Source: a virus
Reading direction: 5' to 3' (one strand)
IMG/VR virus record: IMGVR_UViG_3300008117_000088
Span: 32,031 to 96,030 of that record
Length of the DNA: 64,000 nucleotides
Below, piece after piece: positions 18,312 to 26,351 of this stretch. The position numbers and the translations under genes are program-made. The notes below the pieces were generated by a model. It saw only the letters and a program-made list of their open reading frames with translations, was not told where the DNA came from and did not search any database. Every line of letters starts with the position of its first letter. Within the stretch, counting starts at the first letter, position 1.

Positions 18312-18932
18312 TTAGAGTGCTGCCGGCCTTACTGGGTCGTATCCACCGGTTCCATTGGTAAAGAATACCGAAAGTCCTTCGTGGACAAGTCCAAGGGTTT
18401 CGACCATAAGGTTGTTTCCGCCAGCATCTAGGTCAGAGTAGTTCAAAGTTGAAATCCATGCGTTGTGCACATGGAAGCCCATCTTTGGAGTATTTGATCC
18501 ACCTTCACCGCTTGCGGTTGCTGTTGCGTTACTTGCTGCTGGATGATCAAGAACATAAATCTTGATATCGCAACGGAAGTCTTTACCACTGGTCAAAGCA
18601 ATTCCGTCTCCGGCTGCTGCTGCAAACAGTGTACGCATCCAATCAATAGCCTGGTTGTTACCAAAGATAACTCCACGGTCCATAGTGATTGGGTTGAATG
18701 TTGTCATACCAGGTACCTGGTGAATGGTGGTGTTGTATCCACCTTCGCGGTACGCGATACTTTGTGTGTTAATGCCGAGACCGCTGATTGAACGAAAACC
18801 GCCAGTAAAGCCGGTAATCCGCTTGTCCACCGAAGAACCTTGTTGTGGTGGAAGGAACTCAGCGATAAATCGGAACGAGCGTAACGGATCGGTCGCCACA
18901 CTCGAGAACCGATTAATTGTTGTATCTGCCAT
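18312..18932 (-). CDS. tail tube protein
   Basis: 206 residues. The SVATDPLRSFRFIAEFLP start, GINTQSIAYREGGYNTTIHQ, PGMTTFNPITMDRGVIFGN and the beta-rich end LVHEGLSVFF are the pattern of the T4 gp19-like/contractile injection tube family (single-layer beta barrel hexamers). It lies directly downstream of the sheath gene, as in most myoviruses. It would polymerise around the tape measure to make the inner tube. The Asn/Ala/Gly-rich loop at about residues 133-148 is probably surface exposed. Confidence 0.93.
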   Translation of the reverse strand: MADTTINRFSSVATDPLRSFRFIAEFLPPQQGSSVDKRITGFTGGFRSISGLGINTQSIAYREGGYNTTIHQVPGMTTFNPITMDRGVIFGNNQAIDWMRTLFAAAAGDGIALTSGKDFRCDIKIYVLDHPAASNATATASGEGGSNTPKMGFHVHNAWISTLNYSDLDAGGNNLMVETLGLVHEGLSVFFTNGTGGYDPVRPAAL

Positions 18933-18947
18933 GTTTGGTTATCTCCT

Positions 18948-20444
18948 TTACGCCGTAGTAACGGTGGTGCCACCGTCAAACTGACCGATTTTAATAACTA
19001 CGAACTCGGCTGGGCGTTGTAGAGCCACACCAACTTCGATGTTAACTAATCCAGCGTCAATGGACTGTTGTGGGTTCAATTCAGCGTCACATTTTACATA
19101 AAATGCTTGTGCTGGGATTGAGCCACGTAGACCGCCTGAGCGCCAGAAGTTATTTAAGAAGCCTTCCAAAGTTGCAACAATTCGACGCCAAGTCTTTTCA
19201 TCGTTTGGCTCAAAGATTGCGAACTGGGTTAGCTCTGATAAGGACTTGCGTAGATAGATGAGAGTACGACGAACTGGAACATACTTGTCTACGTATGAAC
19301 CAAGAAGCGTGCGTGAACCCATAACTACAATTCCTGAACCAGGAACAAACTTGATTGCGTTAACTGCAGCCGCGTTGCTGTTCATTCCATCCAACTGAGC
19401 GTTGGTTAGTGGACGAACTGAAACTGCGCCTCCAACTCGAGTGCTGAGACCAGCAGGTGCCTTAAAGACTCCTCGAGCTGCATCGGTTCCTAGGTATAGA
19501 CCAACAATTGCTCCACCTGGTGCTACTTCACGAGTAACTCCTGGGGTTGTAACTGCTGGGTCTTTAATTGTGATTGGTGGGTAGTACACAGCACCGTAAG
19601 AGGTAGCTGTATAAGAATCTGCTCTTGTAATTTGATTATCTACAGATCCAAAAACTGGGTCAATAACAACAAATACGTCTCCGCGGTTTGATGCGTAGGT
19701 AGTCATTGCGTTGACAGCAGCTGCTTCTGTAACTCCAGGAGCGTTTAGAACTAGCGAGTTCAAGACAGTATCAAAACGAACAACTTCGTTAGATATTTCT
19801 ACCTCACTAACAGAACCAGTTCCGTTAGTTCCACCAGCTAATGATTGGTTTGTAGAAACTACTGGTAGTCGGGCTGAGCCGGTAGCAGTAGATCCTTCAT
19901 CAACAGCTGAGATGAACTTAGATTGAGAATTGATGATATCAATCACATAGCGATCGTTACCAGGTGTCATAGAAAGATCTGTGTATCTTTCTACAACATT
20001 GCTATTTGCGGTTCCACCAAACTTTACAGTGATGTCTACATTGTTTGCTGTAGCAGAGTTCGCAATGCTGATATTAATGTCATTTCCCCAAGCACCAGCA
20101 TTCTTTGAATTGATGGTGAGGGTAGCGTCTGCCGTTGGGGTGACGCGGTCATTAAATGTACGGGTAGCAACGTCTGCATCAGCATTTGCTGCACGCAAGA
20201 AGTATGCTTGATTACCACCGTTTGAGAAGAACAACAGCGCTGCAACGTGCAACGGTGAGTCGTTCTCCCAGCCACCATACAGACTGACGTATTGACTCCA
20301 AGATGTGACCAGAGTTGGAACAAGCGGACCACGATCTACGACGCCAACAAATGCAGCGATGGACTGTGAAGTGGCACTTTGAACTGGGGTTACTAAGTTA
20401 AGGGATTCCTCAACATAGACACCAGGCCGAAGGTATACAGCCAT
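18948..20444 (-). CDS. tail sheath protein
   Basis: 498 residues. N-terminal YLRPGVYVEE is the classical sheath start (strand exchanged between subunits). The C-terminal domain has VPVRRTLIYLRKSLSELTQF, TWRRIVATLEGFLNNFWRSG and a final PAEFVVIKIGQF, all diagnostic of phage sheath proteins (T4 gp18 family). The middle is a variable beta-rich protrusion. It contracts to drive the tube through the host envelope. It is followed after 15 nt by the tube gene. Confidence 0.96.
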   Translation of the reverse strand: MAVYLRPGVYVEESLNLVTPVQSATSQSIAAFVGVVDRGPLVPTLVTSWSQYVSLYGGWENDSPLHVAALLFFSNGGNQAYFLRAANADADVATRTFNDRVTPTADATLTINSKNAGAWGNDINISIANSATANNVDITVKFGGTANSNVVERYTDLSMTPGNDRYVIDIINSQSKFISAVDEGSTATGSARLPVVSTNQSLAGGTNGTGSVSEVEISNEVVRFDTVLNSLVLNAPGVTEAAAVNAMTTYASNRGDVFVVIDPVFGSVDNQITRADSYTATSYGAVYYPPITIKDPAVTTPGVTREVAPGGAIVGLYLGTDAARGVFKAPAGLSTRVGGAVSVRPLTNAQLDGMNSNAAAVNAIKFVPGSGIVVMGSRTLLGSYVDKYVPVRRTLIYLRKSLSELTQFAIFEPNDEKTWRRIVATLEGFLNNFWRSGGLRGSIPAQAFYVKCDAELNPQQSIDAGLVNIEVGVALQRPAEFVVIKIGQFDGGTTVTTA

Positions 20445-20449
20445 TATTT

Positions 20450-20480
20450 ATCTCCTTTGATTTTATCTAGTTTGCACATA
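20450..20480 (-). promoter_or_regulatory. possible promoter before sheath/tube genes
   Basis: On the minus strand, TTTAAC lies 16 nt upstream of TAAAAT, shortly before the strong AAGGAGAT ribosome site of the sheath gene. The -35 box is weak and the gap between neck and sheath genes is only 38 nt, so this is a suggestion based on the need for high sheath/tube expression. Confidence 0.25.
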
Positions 20481-20482
20481 TG

Positions 20483-21103
20483 TTAAACCAACTCGAATCC
20501 CGAAGGGGGGTTCCCTGTTGTCATGATGTTTGCCGATTGAATCTGTGGTGTTGGAACAGACGGCGTGTAAGGCGTCATTTCACTTACCACTCTGATACTA
20601 AAGACGTTTCTTAGTAAACGTCTTCCATCCTCAATGGAGTCGCGTTTTACGAATCCCTCGAGAAACATATGCCTAGCAACATAGCCATTGCCATTCGCTT
20701 GCGGAATGATGAGGTGACCATATTTGCCAGGAATTTTTCTATTTAGCATTTCAAAAATTATTGTTCTATCGTGGCGTGGGTGACGAGCAAAAGAACTAAC
20801 TTGATAATAAAGATCGTAGACCACTGGGGCGTAGTAACTGTGTCTAGCGTTGCTTGACGCTTGTTGAGTTCCACGATTGGTGTTATCAATCCAAAAACCA
20901 GAACTTTGACGATCGTTAGCCGGTTGAATGTCAAACAAGTCAATAACCATGTATGGGTATTCTTGAGCTTTTAACTCTACGTCCGGATAACCAAACCATA
21001 CTTTTACAGGTCTTGTGCTGTCTTTTGCATCTTGCACTTGAATGCCTTGAAGATGTGTTTTAAGAGCCTTGTCTTCTGCATACAAAAATGATGTGTCGCT
21101 CAT
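20483..21103 (-). CDS. tail terminator/completion-like protein
   Basis: 206 residues. Contains YPYMVIDLFDIQPANDR, a Tyr-rich VVYDLYYQVSSFARHPRHD and RTIIFEMLNRKIP, a layout similar to tail terminator or tail-completion proteins that cap the tube and sheath and meet the neck. It sits between neck genes and the sheath, with a 4-nt overlap to the upstream gene. Identification is by position and general composition. Confidence 0.6.
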   Translation of the reverse strand: MSDTSFLYAEDKALKTHLQGIQVQDAKDSTRPVKVWFGYPDVELKAQEYPYMVIDLFDIQPANDRQSSGFWIDNTNRGTQQASSNARHSYYAPVVYDLYYQVSSFARHPRHDRTIIFEMLNRKIPGKYGHLIIPQANGNGYVARHMFLEGFVKRDSIEDGRRLLRNVFSIRVVSEMTPYTPSVPTPQIQSANIMTTGNPPSGFELV

Positions 21104-21417
21104 GGCAGAATCCCCTTATCAAATAAGTAATCAAGTGCATCGCCTTCAATCGCTTCTCTAATTGCTACATCTGCTTTAGTCATAAAGGGGCGGATTACTA
21201 CAGTAGGAGGTCTATCCTCAGTTCCGTATTCAAGATTAAATATTTCATCTTCACGGAACTCAAAATACTCAAGTGAAATTACACCCTTATTTTGGGTTAG
21301 TTCAATTGGATTACCCCAGCCAGCATCGGCCGTCGCTTCTTGAAGAAGAGGATCTAACTCCTCAACCAGACTTTCGGCTAAACGCGGGGCACGTGCTTCG
21401 AAGCTATTAGTGTTCAC
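21100..21417 (-). CDS. neck/head-tail connector-like protein
   Basis: 105 residues with an N-terminal amphipathic helix (RLAESLVEELDPLLQEATAD) and a C-terminal helix (DVAIREAIEGDALDYLFDKG). Small helical proteins in this position usually belong to the neck. Overlaps both neighbours by 4 nt. No specific family was recognised. Confidence 0.55.
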   Translation of the reverse strand: MNTNSFEARAPRLAESLVEELDPLLQEATADAGWGNPIELTQNKGVISLEYFEFREDEIFNLEYGTEDRPPTVVIRPFMTKADVAIREAIEGDALDYLFDKGILP

Positions 21418-21578
21418 TTCTTTTTCTTTTTCTTTACCTTCTTGACGCCGTATAGAGCACCAAGTCCGATGGCTGCGTAGGTCATGGCAGATTCTTTTGC
21501 GCCTGGGGCATTTTCAATAATGCCTTTATAGAAATCAACCTCAGTGGGTCTATCTATCCAGTCTTTGTAGCCAGACAT
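21414..21578 (-). CDS. small protein with transmembrane-like segment and poly-Lys tail
   Basis: 54 residues using the ATG at 21578, which has a well-placed GGAG; a longer frame to 21617 starts before that site. It begins GYKDWIDRPTEVDFYKGIIE, has a short hydrophobic segment (MTYAAIGLGALYGV) and ends in KKVKKKKKK. It could be a membrane-associated or DNA-contacting minor protein. It is the first gene after the 21664..21685 terminator. Function unknown. Confidence 0.6.
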   Translation of the reverse strand: MSGYKDWIDRPTEVDFYKGIIENAPGAKESAMTYAAIGLGALYGVKKVKKKKKK

Positions 21579-21629
21579 AGCATGCTCCAATCGGAGTTCG
21601 CAGGTACTCGTACGCAAAAGGGTAAAGCC

Positions 21630-21646
21630 ACTCCCCGCATGGGAGT
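21630..21646. repeat. inverted repeat between terminator and neck genes
   Basis: ACTCCC and GGGAGT form a perfect 6-bp stem with a 5-nt loop. There is no T-run, so it is not a terminator; it lies in the 5' region of the neck/tail operon and could be an RNA processing or protein-binding site. Confidence 0.4.
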
Positions 21647-21663
21647 TACCACTATAGTAAATG

Positions 21664-21685
21664 AAAAAGCCCCCTTGCGGGGGCT
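21664..21685 (-). terminator. rho-independent terminator of small basic gene cluster
   Basis: On the minus strand AGCCCCC pairs with GGGGGCT (7 bp, GCAA loop) and is followed by TTTTT. It ends transcripts from the 22670-21692 gene string and separates it from the neck/tail genes. Confidence 0.88.
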
Positions 21686-21691
21686 AATTCG

Positions 21692-21886
21692 CTATTTCTT
21701 CCGTTTTGCTTTTATGCCTTTAATAATCTTGGCATCAATTTTTCGGTCTTCTTCTAGGGTCTTTGGCTTCTTCTTTTTACCGTGGGCTGTGTCCTTTTTT
21801 TCAAACTCAGCCTTTTCTTTTTTAGACAGCCCTTTTGTCATTTTGGCGTCTTTTTTTTCGTCAGCCTCTTTTGTGTATTTAGCCAT
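21692..21886 (-). CDS. Lys/Glu-rich small basic protein
   Basis: 64 residues, about one third Lys, with no hydrophobic core (GLSKKEKAEFEKKDTAHGKK, IIKGIKAKRKK). Its ATG overlaps the stop of the preceding gene as TAATG. It is the last gene before the terminator. Proteins like this could bind DNA or RNA electrostatically; no family recognised. Confidence 0.65.
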   Translation of the reverse strand: MAKYTKEADEKKDAKMTKGLSKKEKAEFEKKDTAHGKKKKPKTLEEDRKIDAKIIKGIKAKRKK

Positions 21887-22014
21887 TATTTTTTCTTAGC
21901 TTTCTTGTCTTTTGCATTTGCACCCTTCTTTGCAGCAAACTTCTTGTTCGCCGCCTTGAGGGTCTTCATCCCGTGTTTGTCCTTGGGACGGCCACAGCCG
22001 CAGGTCGCGCACAC
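21886..22014 (-). CDS. tiny Cys-knuckle basic protein (paralogue B)
   Basis: 42 residues with a GTG start. The N-terminus reads CATCGCGRPKDKHG and the rest is Ala/Lys-rich (KTLKAANKKFAAKKGA). The first seven residues after the start codon are the same as in the next gene upstream (22014..22154), so the two are tandem paralogues. CxxCxC can bind zinc or another metal. Its start overlaps the upstream stop by one base (TAGTG). The conservation of CATCGCG between two short frames is the main evidence that both are real. Confidence 0.7.
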   Translation of the reverse strand: MCATCGCGRPKDKHGMKTLKAANKKFAAKKGANAKDKKAKKK

Positions 22015-22154
22015 TACTTTTTCTTCTTCTTACGTAGAGCTGCAAAATCAGCCCCATCAAGCTTCTTCTTATCGCCAGCTTTGCCAGCAATTTTCTTTTG
22101 CTTTGGGGAAAGCTTCTTGCTTCCCTTTCCACCGCAACCACATGTAGCACACAT
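22014..22154 (-). CDS. tiny Cys-knuckle basic protein (paralogue A)
   Basis: 46 residues: CATCGCGGKGSKKLSPKQKK, a short Asp-containing middle (DKKKLDGADFAALR) and a poly-Lys end. Shares the CATCGCG head with 21886..22014. The ATG overlaps the previous TAA (TAATG). Possibly a metal-binding, nucleic-acid-binding peptide; function unknown. Confidence 0.7.
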   Translation of the reverse strand: MCATCGCGGKGSKKLSPKQKKIAGKAGDKKKLDGADFAALRKKKKK

Positions 22155-22303
22155 TACTTTTTACCTGCTTTCTGTTTTTTGGGTTTTGCGACCTTGCTCT
22201 TACCGGATCCTTCTGGTACACAGTTAGGAACCTTCTTACCGTTCTTTGTTTTAAAACCTACTTGGACATAGCCGTCCCAGCATGGACCTTGCTTTGCCAT
22301 CAT
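22154..22303 (-). CDS. small protein with CWxGY...VPNCVP motif
   Basis: 49 residues: PCWDGYVQVGFKTKNGKK followed by VPNCVPEG and a Lys-rich tail. The C-W-x-G-Y ... G-K-x-V-P-N-C-V-P motif recurs in phage structural or prohead-associated proteins of marine and freshwater T4-like phages, so it is probably a real, conserved domain with two paired cysteines. Start at 22303 (ATGATG; 22300 also possible) overlapping the preceding TGA. Confidence 0.72.
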   Translation of the reverse strand: MMAKQGPCWDGYVQVGFKTKNGKKVPNCVPEGSGKSKVAKPKKQKAGKK

Positions 22304-22506
22304 TTACCTTTCTTGTGCGGGTTCTTCTTGTGCCAGTCCTTCACGGCTTTTACGCCTTGCTTGACTGTCTTAGACCCACCATTCTTTGTCAAATTAATCT
22401 TATCCCACTTACCGGCTGACTTGCCTTCGTGGTCAACAATGACATCGCCCTTTTTATTCTTTTTAACGGTGTGCTTCATGCCGCCAACTTTAAGAGTTTT
22501 ACCCAT
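22300..22506 (-). CDS. small basic hypothetical protein
   Basis: 68 residues, Lys/Gly-rich with a recognisable folded centre: GGMKHTVKKNKKGDVIVDHE then GKWDKINLTKNGGSKTVKQG. The pattern suggests two beta hairpins, possibly an SH3-like barrel. Part of the coupled string 22670-21692. Not recognised. Confidence 0.65.
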   Translation of the reverse strand: MGKTLKVGGMKHTVKKNKKGDVIVDHEGKSAGKWDKINLTKNGGSKTVKQGVKAVKDWHKKNPHKKGK

Positions 22507-22508
22507 AA

Positions 22509-22670
22509 TTATTTACTCTTATAACGAATAGTTGCTTTAGGGCGTCTAGCAATCCCGCCTTTTTTACGACGAGACTTTGCTCCACCAGAACGATATTTGC
22601 TTTGATCTAACTCAATAGAAATATTCTTAGTTGGGTTTTTACCAACTGTGTCTCCGATACGACGTGGCAT
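22509..22670 (-). CDS. small Arg/Lys-rich hypothetical protein
   Basis: 53 residues from the ATG at 22670, which follows AGGAGACAT; a longer upstream extension to 22718 lacks a site and overlaps the previous gene. PRRIGDTVGKNPTKNISIEL begins it and KSRRKKGGIARRPKATIRYK ends it. Highly basic; first of six tiny genes. Possibly a packaged DNA-binding protein. Confidence 0.62.
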   Translation of the reverse strand: MPRRIGDTVGKNPTKNISIELDQSKYRSGGAKSRRKKGGIARRPKATIRYKSK

Positions 22671-22677
22671 ATGTCTC

Positions 22678-23217
22678 CTAAGAAGCAGGTTGTGCGTAGG
22701 CCTGGAACTGTTCATCATTAACCAGTTCGTCTGGCATCAGCTGAATCATGTTCAGGGTAATAAGTGTACCGCGGTCATCAATGTATCCGTCAGGCTGTGT
22801 GTGGTATGGCCTAAAAACTTGACCTTTCCATACGCAACGGTAACGGTTTGCTTCCTGTAGGCGAGCGCGAAACTCACCGCGCTTGTCAAACAACTGAGGG
22901 CTTACCCTGTACAGGTCATCAATGTTTATAGTTAGGTTTAACGTATCGGCTGCGTAGAAACCTCGTTGATCCATAGGTGACTTACCCATTTGTAAATCAG
23001 CGCTAACAATATGAAGCACTTTTGGACCAACCCAGACACGGCCGCCAGAGATAGACTCAACATCGTAAATAGGGTCGGTAGTAGTAGAAGAAGTGTCGTA
23101 CTCCCACCATTCTGCGTGAGTACCAAATGGGTTAGTTGAATCCCACGTAATGCCGTCTCCGACCTCGTTTAGTTCAAAATCAATGGTGAACCTTCCACCC
23201 GGCTCAAAGGATCTCAT
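22678..23217 (-). CDS. virion structural protein (neck/tail region)
   Basis: 179 residues, beta-rich with many Trp/Tyr (GTHAEWWEYDTSS, GRVWVGPKVLHIVSADLQMG, GTLITLNMIQLMPDELVNDE). Composition and location between fibre and sheath modules suggest a neck, head-completion or collar protein. No catalytic motifs; not recognised as a specific family. Confidence 0.55.
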   Translation of the reverse strand: MRSFEPGGRFTIDFELNEVGDGITWDSTNPFGTHAEWWEYDTSSTTTDPIYDVESISGGRVWVGPKVLHIVSADLQMGKSPMDQRGFYAADTLNLTINIDDLYRVSPQLFDKRGEFRARLQEANRYRCVWKGQVFRPYHTQPDGYIDDRGTLITLNMIQLMPDELVNDEQFQAYAQPAS

Positions 23218-23225
23218 GCCACCCC

Positions 23226-24275
23226 TTATTCACTGTAGAAGACTAGGTTACGCTTTAGGCGCTCGTCTGTAGGGTTTAACTCAACCGCCTTTTCGCCGTA
23301 CTCCTTTGCTTTGTCTGTAAGTCCTAAATGATGTGAGGCAATTGCCGCATAATCGTATGGTGCCGAACCCCATGCAAACTCTTCGCATAAGTACTCAAGT
23401 GGTTTTTCTGTAATACGAAGCGCCTCTTCCGCTACGTCAAGGCAGTCAAACCAACGGTTGTTTTCATAATAAAGTTTGGCTAACTCTACGTAAGCCTCCC
23501 GTCTATCTGGTGCTTCTTCAACGGCTTTTTTAAACCAATCTTCAGCTCCCATAAAATCATCAGACATCTTTGCAATGTAACGCATAGATGCTGCTCTTTC
23601 AGGTTTCCACACTGCCCGTGGTAGAGATAAGTGACGCTTAAACTCTTCTGTTGCTTCTGCAAACTTTCCATAAAAGAATAATTCTCTGGCGTAGTAAAAC
23701 GCGTTCCTATCATCGTGTGGGTCTTCAATTACAGATTGAGCCAATAACGGGAAATACTGAGAGCGTGGTTTAGTGTCGTCTGGGTGATGATGGATCTCAA
23801 GTCCTACCCAATTTTCAATTTGTTGTATTCGATCAGTTACCAATACTTCGTGGACAGGATGCTTCCAACGATAGCCGTGGCGTTTGTGGATCTTGTCTCC
23901 ACCATACTGAAGACCAGGAGACCCGTCGGGGTTCCAGTTCCAGGTGTATTTGTAGCGTGGTCTGGTTGTTTGTGTTGGGACAGCCTCTAGGTGTTTACGC
24001 CATCCTTCAACTAATACCTCATCCATATCCAAAGCAATACAGTAGTCAATATCATTTGGAAGCGCTGCAAGGGATGCATTGCGTGCATCGTCAAACCGCC
24101 AAGGTTTTACAGAAATAGATATAACATTGATACCAAGTTCTTTGGCTAGTTCAACCGTATTGTCTGTAGACCCGGTGTCCGCAATTAATAAGTAGTCAGC
24201 TTCTTTAGCGGACTCATACCACTTATGAACAAATTGTTGTTCATTAAGGGCGATTGTGTAAACCGCTATTTTCAT
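23226..24275 (-). CDS. family 2 glycosyltransferase with TPR repeats
   Basis: 349 residues. The N-terminal GT-A domain shows VYTIALNEQQFVHKWYESAK, LLIADTGSTDNTVELAKELG, a WRFDDARNASLAAL motif and the metal-binding ALDMDEVL, all standard for GT2. The C-terminal half (from about residue 185) is helical TPR (YFYGKFAEATEEFKRHLSLP, AYVELAKLYYENNRWFDCLD, KAKEYGEKAVELNPTDERLK). GT2-TPR fusions transfer sugars to proteins or surface glycans using NDP-sugars. It sits three genes from the collagen-like fibre genes, so fibre glycosylation is a reasonable inference. It ends with YSE just before the neck protein. Confidence 0.88.
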   Translation of the reverse strand: MKIAVYTIALNEQQFVHKWYESAKEADYLLIADTGSTDNTVELAKELGINVISISVKPWRFDDARNASLAALPNDIDYCIALDMDEVLVEGWRKHLEAVPTQTTRPRYKYTWNWNPDGSPGLQYGGDKIHKRHGYRWKHPVHEVLVTDRIQQIENWVGLEIHHHPDDTKPRSQYFPLLAQSVIEDPHDDRNAFYYARELFFYGKFAEATEEFKRHLSLPRAVWKPERAASMRYIAKMSDDFMGAEDWFKKAVEEAPDRREAYVELAKLYYENNRWFDCLDVAEEALRITEKPLEYLCEEFAWGSAPYDYAAIASHHLGLTDKAKEYGEKAVELNPTDERLKRNLVFYSE

Positions 24276-24493
24276 TAGCTAAGGGCTGCTAGTTTTTCCT
24301 TATGAAAAGCCAAAGCGTTTTTTACGCCTTCAACAGCAACTCGGTACTTTTCTGCCGTTTCTTCTTGGTTTTGAGAAACAGAAAATAAGTAGTTAAGCTC
24401 TAAAGAATATCCGTCTTTAGAAAGTTTATTTATTCTTTCAATAAGAACGTCTTTCTTTGTTTCTACGTCTAAACCCCAGTCAATGTCTTCCAT
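24275..24493 (-). CDS. small helical hypothetical protein
   Basis: 72 residues, predicted mostly helical (DVETKKDVLIERINKLSKDG, KYRVAVEGVKNALAFHKEKL). Its stop overlaps the ATG of the glycosyltransferase gene by one base, so the two are probably translationally coupled. Function unknown; could be a chaperone or fibre accessory. Confidence 0.6.
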   Translation of the reverse strand: MEDIDWGLDVETKKDVLIERINKLSKDGYSLELNYLFSVSQNQEETAEKYRVAVEGVKNALAFHKEKLAALS

Positions 24494-24501
24494 GATTCTC
24501 C

Positions 24502-24630
24502 TTATTCTTCGTTTGGTGCCACCATATCATATCCGATTACTTCTCCTGTATCGGCATTCTTGACTTCAAATTTCTCAAAGCCTGAAGCATCTTTTCCAAG
24601 GCTTGTTTTAATTACATTAATAGATGTCAT
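24502..24630 (-). CDS. tiny hypothetical protein between fibre and GT genes
   Basis: 42 residues: SINVIKTSLGKDASGFEKFE, then VKNADTGEVIGYDMVAPNEE. Its ATG overlaps the stop of the collagen-like gene (ATGA). The composition is protein-like and its stop is followed by the GGAG of the next gene. Function unknown. Confidence 0.6.
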   Translation of the reverse strand: MTSINVIKTSLGKDASGFEKFEVKNADTGEVIGYDMVAPNEE

Positions 24631-26351
24631 ATGAACCTCGCCCAATATCCGTTAGATGTGTTGTTAAGTGGTGTGGCTGAAGAGGGTAGATCTGACTGAC
24701 TGTCTAAGTAGCCACGCATGACTGGTGATAGTGCGTTTAAAACCGCTGGTGGGTAACCAAAGGCAAGGTAGCCGGTACCAGGGGTTGTAGCAATAACAAG
24801 GATTGCAAAGCCGTAGCGTTGTCCAGCCTGGAACGTTACAGAAGAACTTAGATTTCTTGTGTAAACAGTGTTACGTGTTCCAAAAATAGTAATGTCGTTT
24901 GCTGTGCTTGCCAACAGTGTGGCTGTAGTCTCATCAAAAGAGTAAACACCCATCTTAATAAGGGTAGCGCCAGTAGTTGCTGTACCAGCAGATGCCACCG
25001 ATACAGTTGATGCGGTATGGGTGTGAAGCGGGCTAAAGAAGCTCCAGTAAACAGTTCCGCTAGTAAACGAGGCAGAACGGTTGTCATAACGAGGGGCTAC
25101 ATCGATGTATGTATCAGACAACTCCATACGAGCCTGCACTCGATTAATAAGAGCTATCTCTCCAGAAGCATTTGGCAACGTAAGTGTACGGTCTGCAGTT
25201 GGGTCTGTTACTTGAAGGGTAGTCTCAAACGCATCTGCGGTTGCTCCTTCAAAAACAATTGAAGATCCAACAGTAAGACCACTAAAGGTTGGGGTTGTAA
25301 TAGTTCCACCTAAAGAAACCGTGTCAGTTCCAATAGTTATAGAGGAGTTCGCTAACTTAACGTTAGTCACATTTCCATCAACTATTTTTGCTGTAGTAAC
25401 AGTGTTGTCGGTTGGGGTACGGGTGTCGGAGAGTCGAGTATCTGTTCCATAAACAACTTCTGTTGCTGAAGCGTTTCCAGTAGCGGGAATGTCTTTTGTA
25501 GATGACGTTCCAAGACCAGTAACTTGAGTGTTTGCAATTGACAATAATGTTTGATCAATACCAATAACTGCAGCAATATTTGTTCCAGTATTTGTTATAG
25601 GACCTGTTACAGATACAACTCCTGTAGCCCCAGTAGGGCCAGTAGGACCGGTTACTGTTGAGTCAGCTCCCGTAGGACCGGTTGGACCAGTAGGTCCTGT
25701 GGGACCAGTAGGACCAGTTACATTAGAGTCTGCGCCTGTTGGACCGGTTGGTCCTGTGGGCCCTGTTGCTCCAACAATTTGACCAGCGCTGTACCAAGTT
25801 GTTCCATCCCAAACGTACACATCTCCATCTGCATCAACAATATACGCATCGTTAATGTCATTTCCTGTTGACGGAAGATCAACAACGTTAGCAACACTAC
25901 CTATTAAAGTAATAGGAACACCTTGAGGACCTTGTGGTCCAGTAGGTCCAGTAGGTCCGGTTGGTCCAGTTACTGTTGAATCTGCGCCGGTTGGTCCAGT
26001 TGAACCCGTAGGACCCGTTGGTCCAGTTGGACCAGTTGGTCCAGTTGGACCCGTTACACCTTGAGGAATTCCAAAATTATAAATTGCCGATGAAGCTGTT
26101 CCAGTATTAGTTACTGTTGCTGATGCTCCAGGACCTAATGTTGTTACTGCACCAATAGTGGCTGTAGAACTTGGACCAGTAGGACCAGTTACACCTGAAG
26201 AGTATTGAAGACCAGACCACGGAGTTGTACCTGTGCCAACTTTAAATCTACCAGTATCAAATTCATAACCAACTTCACCTTGTGAAAGTGTTGGGTTATT
26301 AGTTGTCCAGTTAGCTGCGGTGTCACGTCTGAATTGAATCTTTACAGCCAT
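24627..26351 (-). CDS. collagen-like tail fibre protein
   Basis: 574 residues. The N-terminus (KIQFRRDTAANWTTNNPTLS, QGEVGYEFDTGRFKVG) is the phage fibre N-domain also found in tropism-determinant proteins. Residues about 55-245 are Gly-Pro-Thr triplets, interrupted once by a 55-residue module (VDLPSTGNDINDAYIVDADG, VYVWDGTTWYSAGQIVG). After that come a coiled/beta region (ITIGTDTVSLGGTITTPTFS) and a globular C-terminal head (SFTSGTVYWSFFSPLHTHTA, QRYGFAILVIATTPGTG), likely the receptor-binding tip. Thr in the Y position of each triplet makes it a candidate for O-glycosylation; the hydroxylases and glycosyltransferases in this window may act on it (inference). Confidence 0.88.
   Translation of the reverse strand: MAVKIQFRRDTAANWTTNNPTLSQGEVGYEFDTGRFKVGTGTTPWSGLQYSSGVTGPTGPSSTATIGAVTTLGPGASATVTNTGTASSAIYNFGIPQGVTGPTGPTGPTGPTGPTGSTGPTGADSTVTGPTGPTGPTGPQGPQGVPITLIGSVANVVDLPSTGNDINDAYIVDADGDVYVWDGTTWYSAGQIVGATGPTGPTGPTGADSNVTGPTGPTGPTGPTGPTGADSTVTGPTGPTGATGVVSVTGPITNTGTNIAAVIGIDQTLLSIANTQVTGLGTSSTKDIPATGNASATEVVYGTDTRLSDTRTPTDNTVTTAKIVDGNVTNVKLANSSITIGTDTVSLGGTITTPTFSGLTVGSSIVFEGATADAFETTLQVTDPTADRTLTLPNASGEIALINRVQARMELSDTYIDVAPRYDNRSASFTSGTVYWSFFSPLHTHTASTVSVASAGTATTGATLIKMGVYSFDETTATLLASTANDITIFGTRNTVYTRNLSSSVTFQAGQRYGFAILVIATTPGTGYLAFGYPPAVLNALSPVMRGYLDSQSDLPSSATPLNNTSNGYWARFI

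Noticed and set aside
21896-22150. 84-residue minus-strand frame over the small Cys-rich genes
   Set aside because: The other frame gives two short genes with shared CATCGCG starts and coupled stops/starts, which is better supported.
24627-26351. Short direct repeats that might be CRISPR-like or microsatellite DNA
   Set aside because: The repeats encode in-frame Gly-Pro-Thr triplets with synonymous codon changes; there are no spacer units of constant length.
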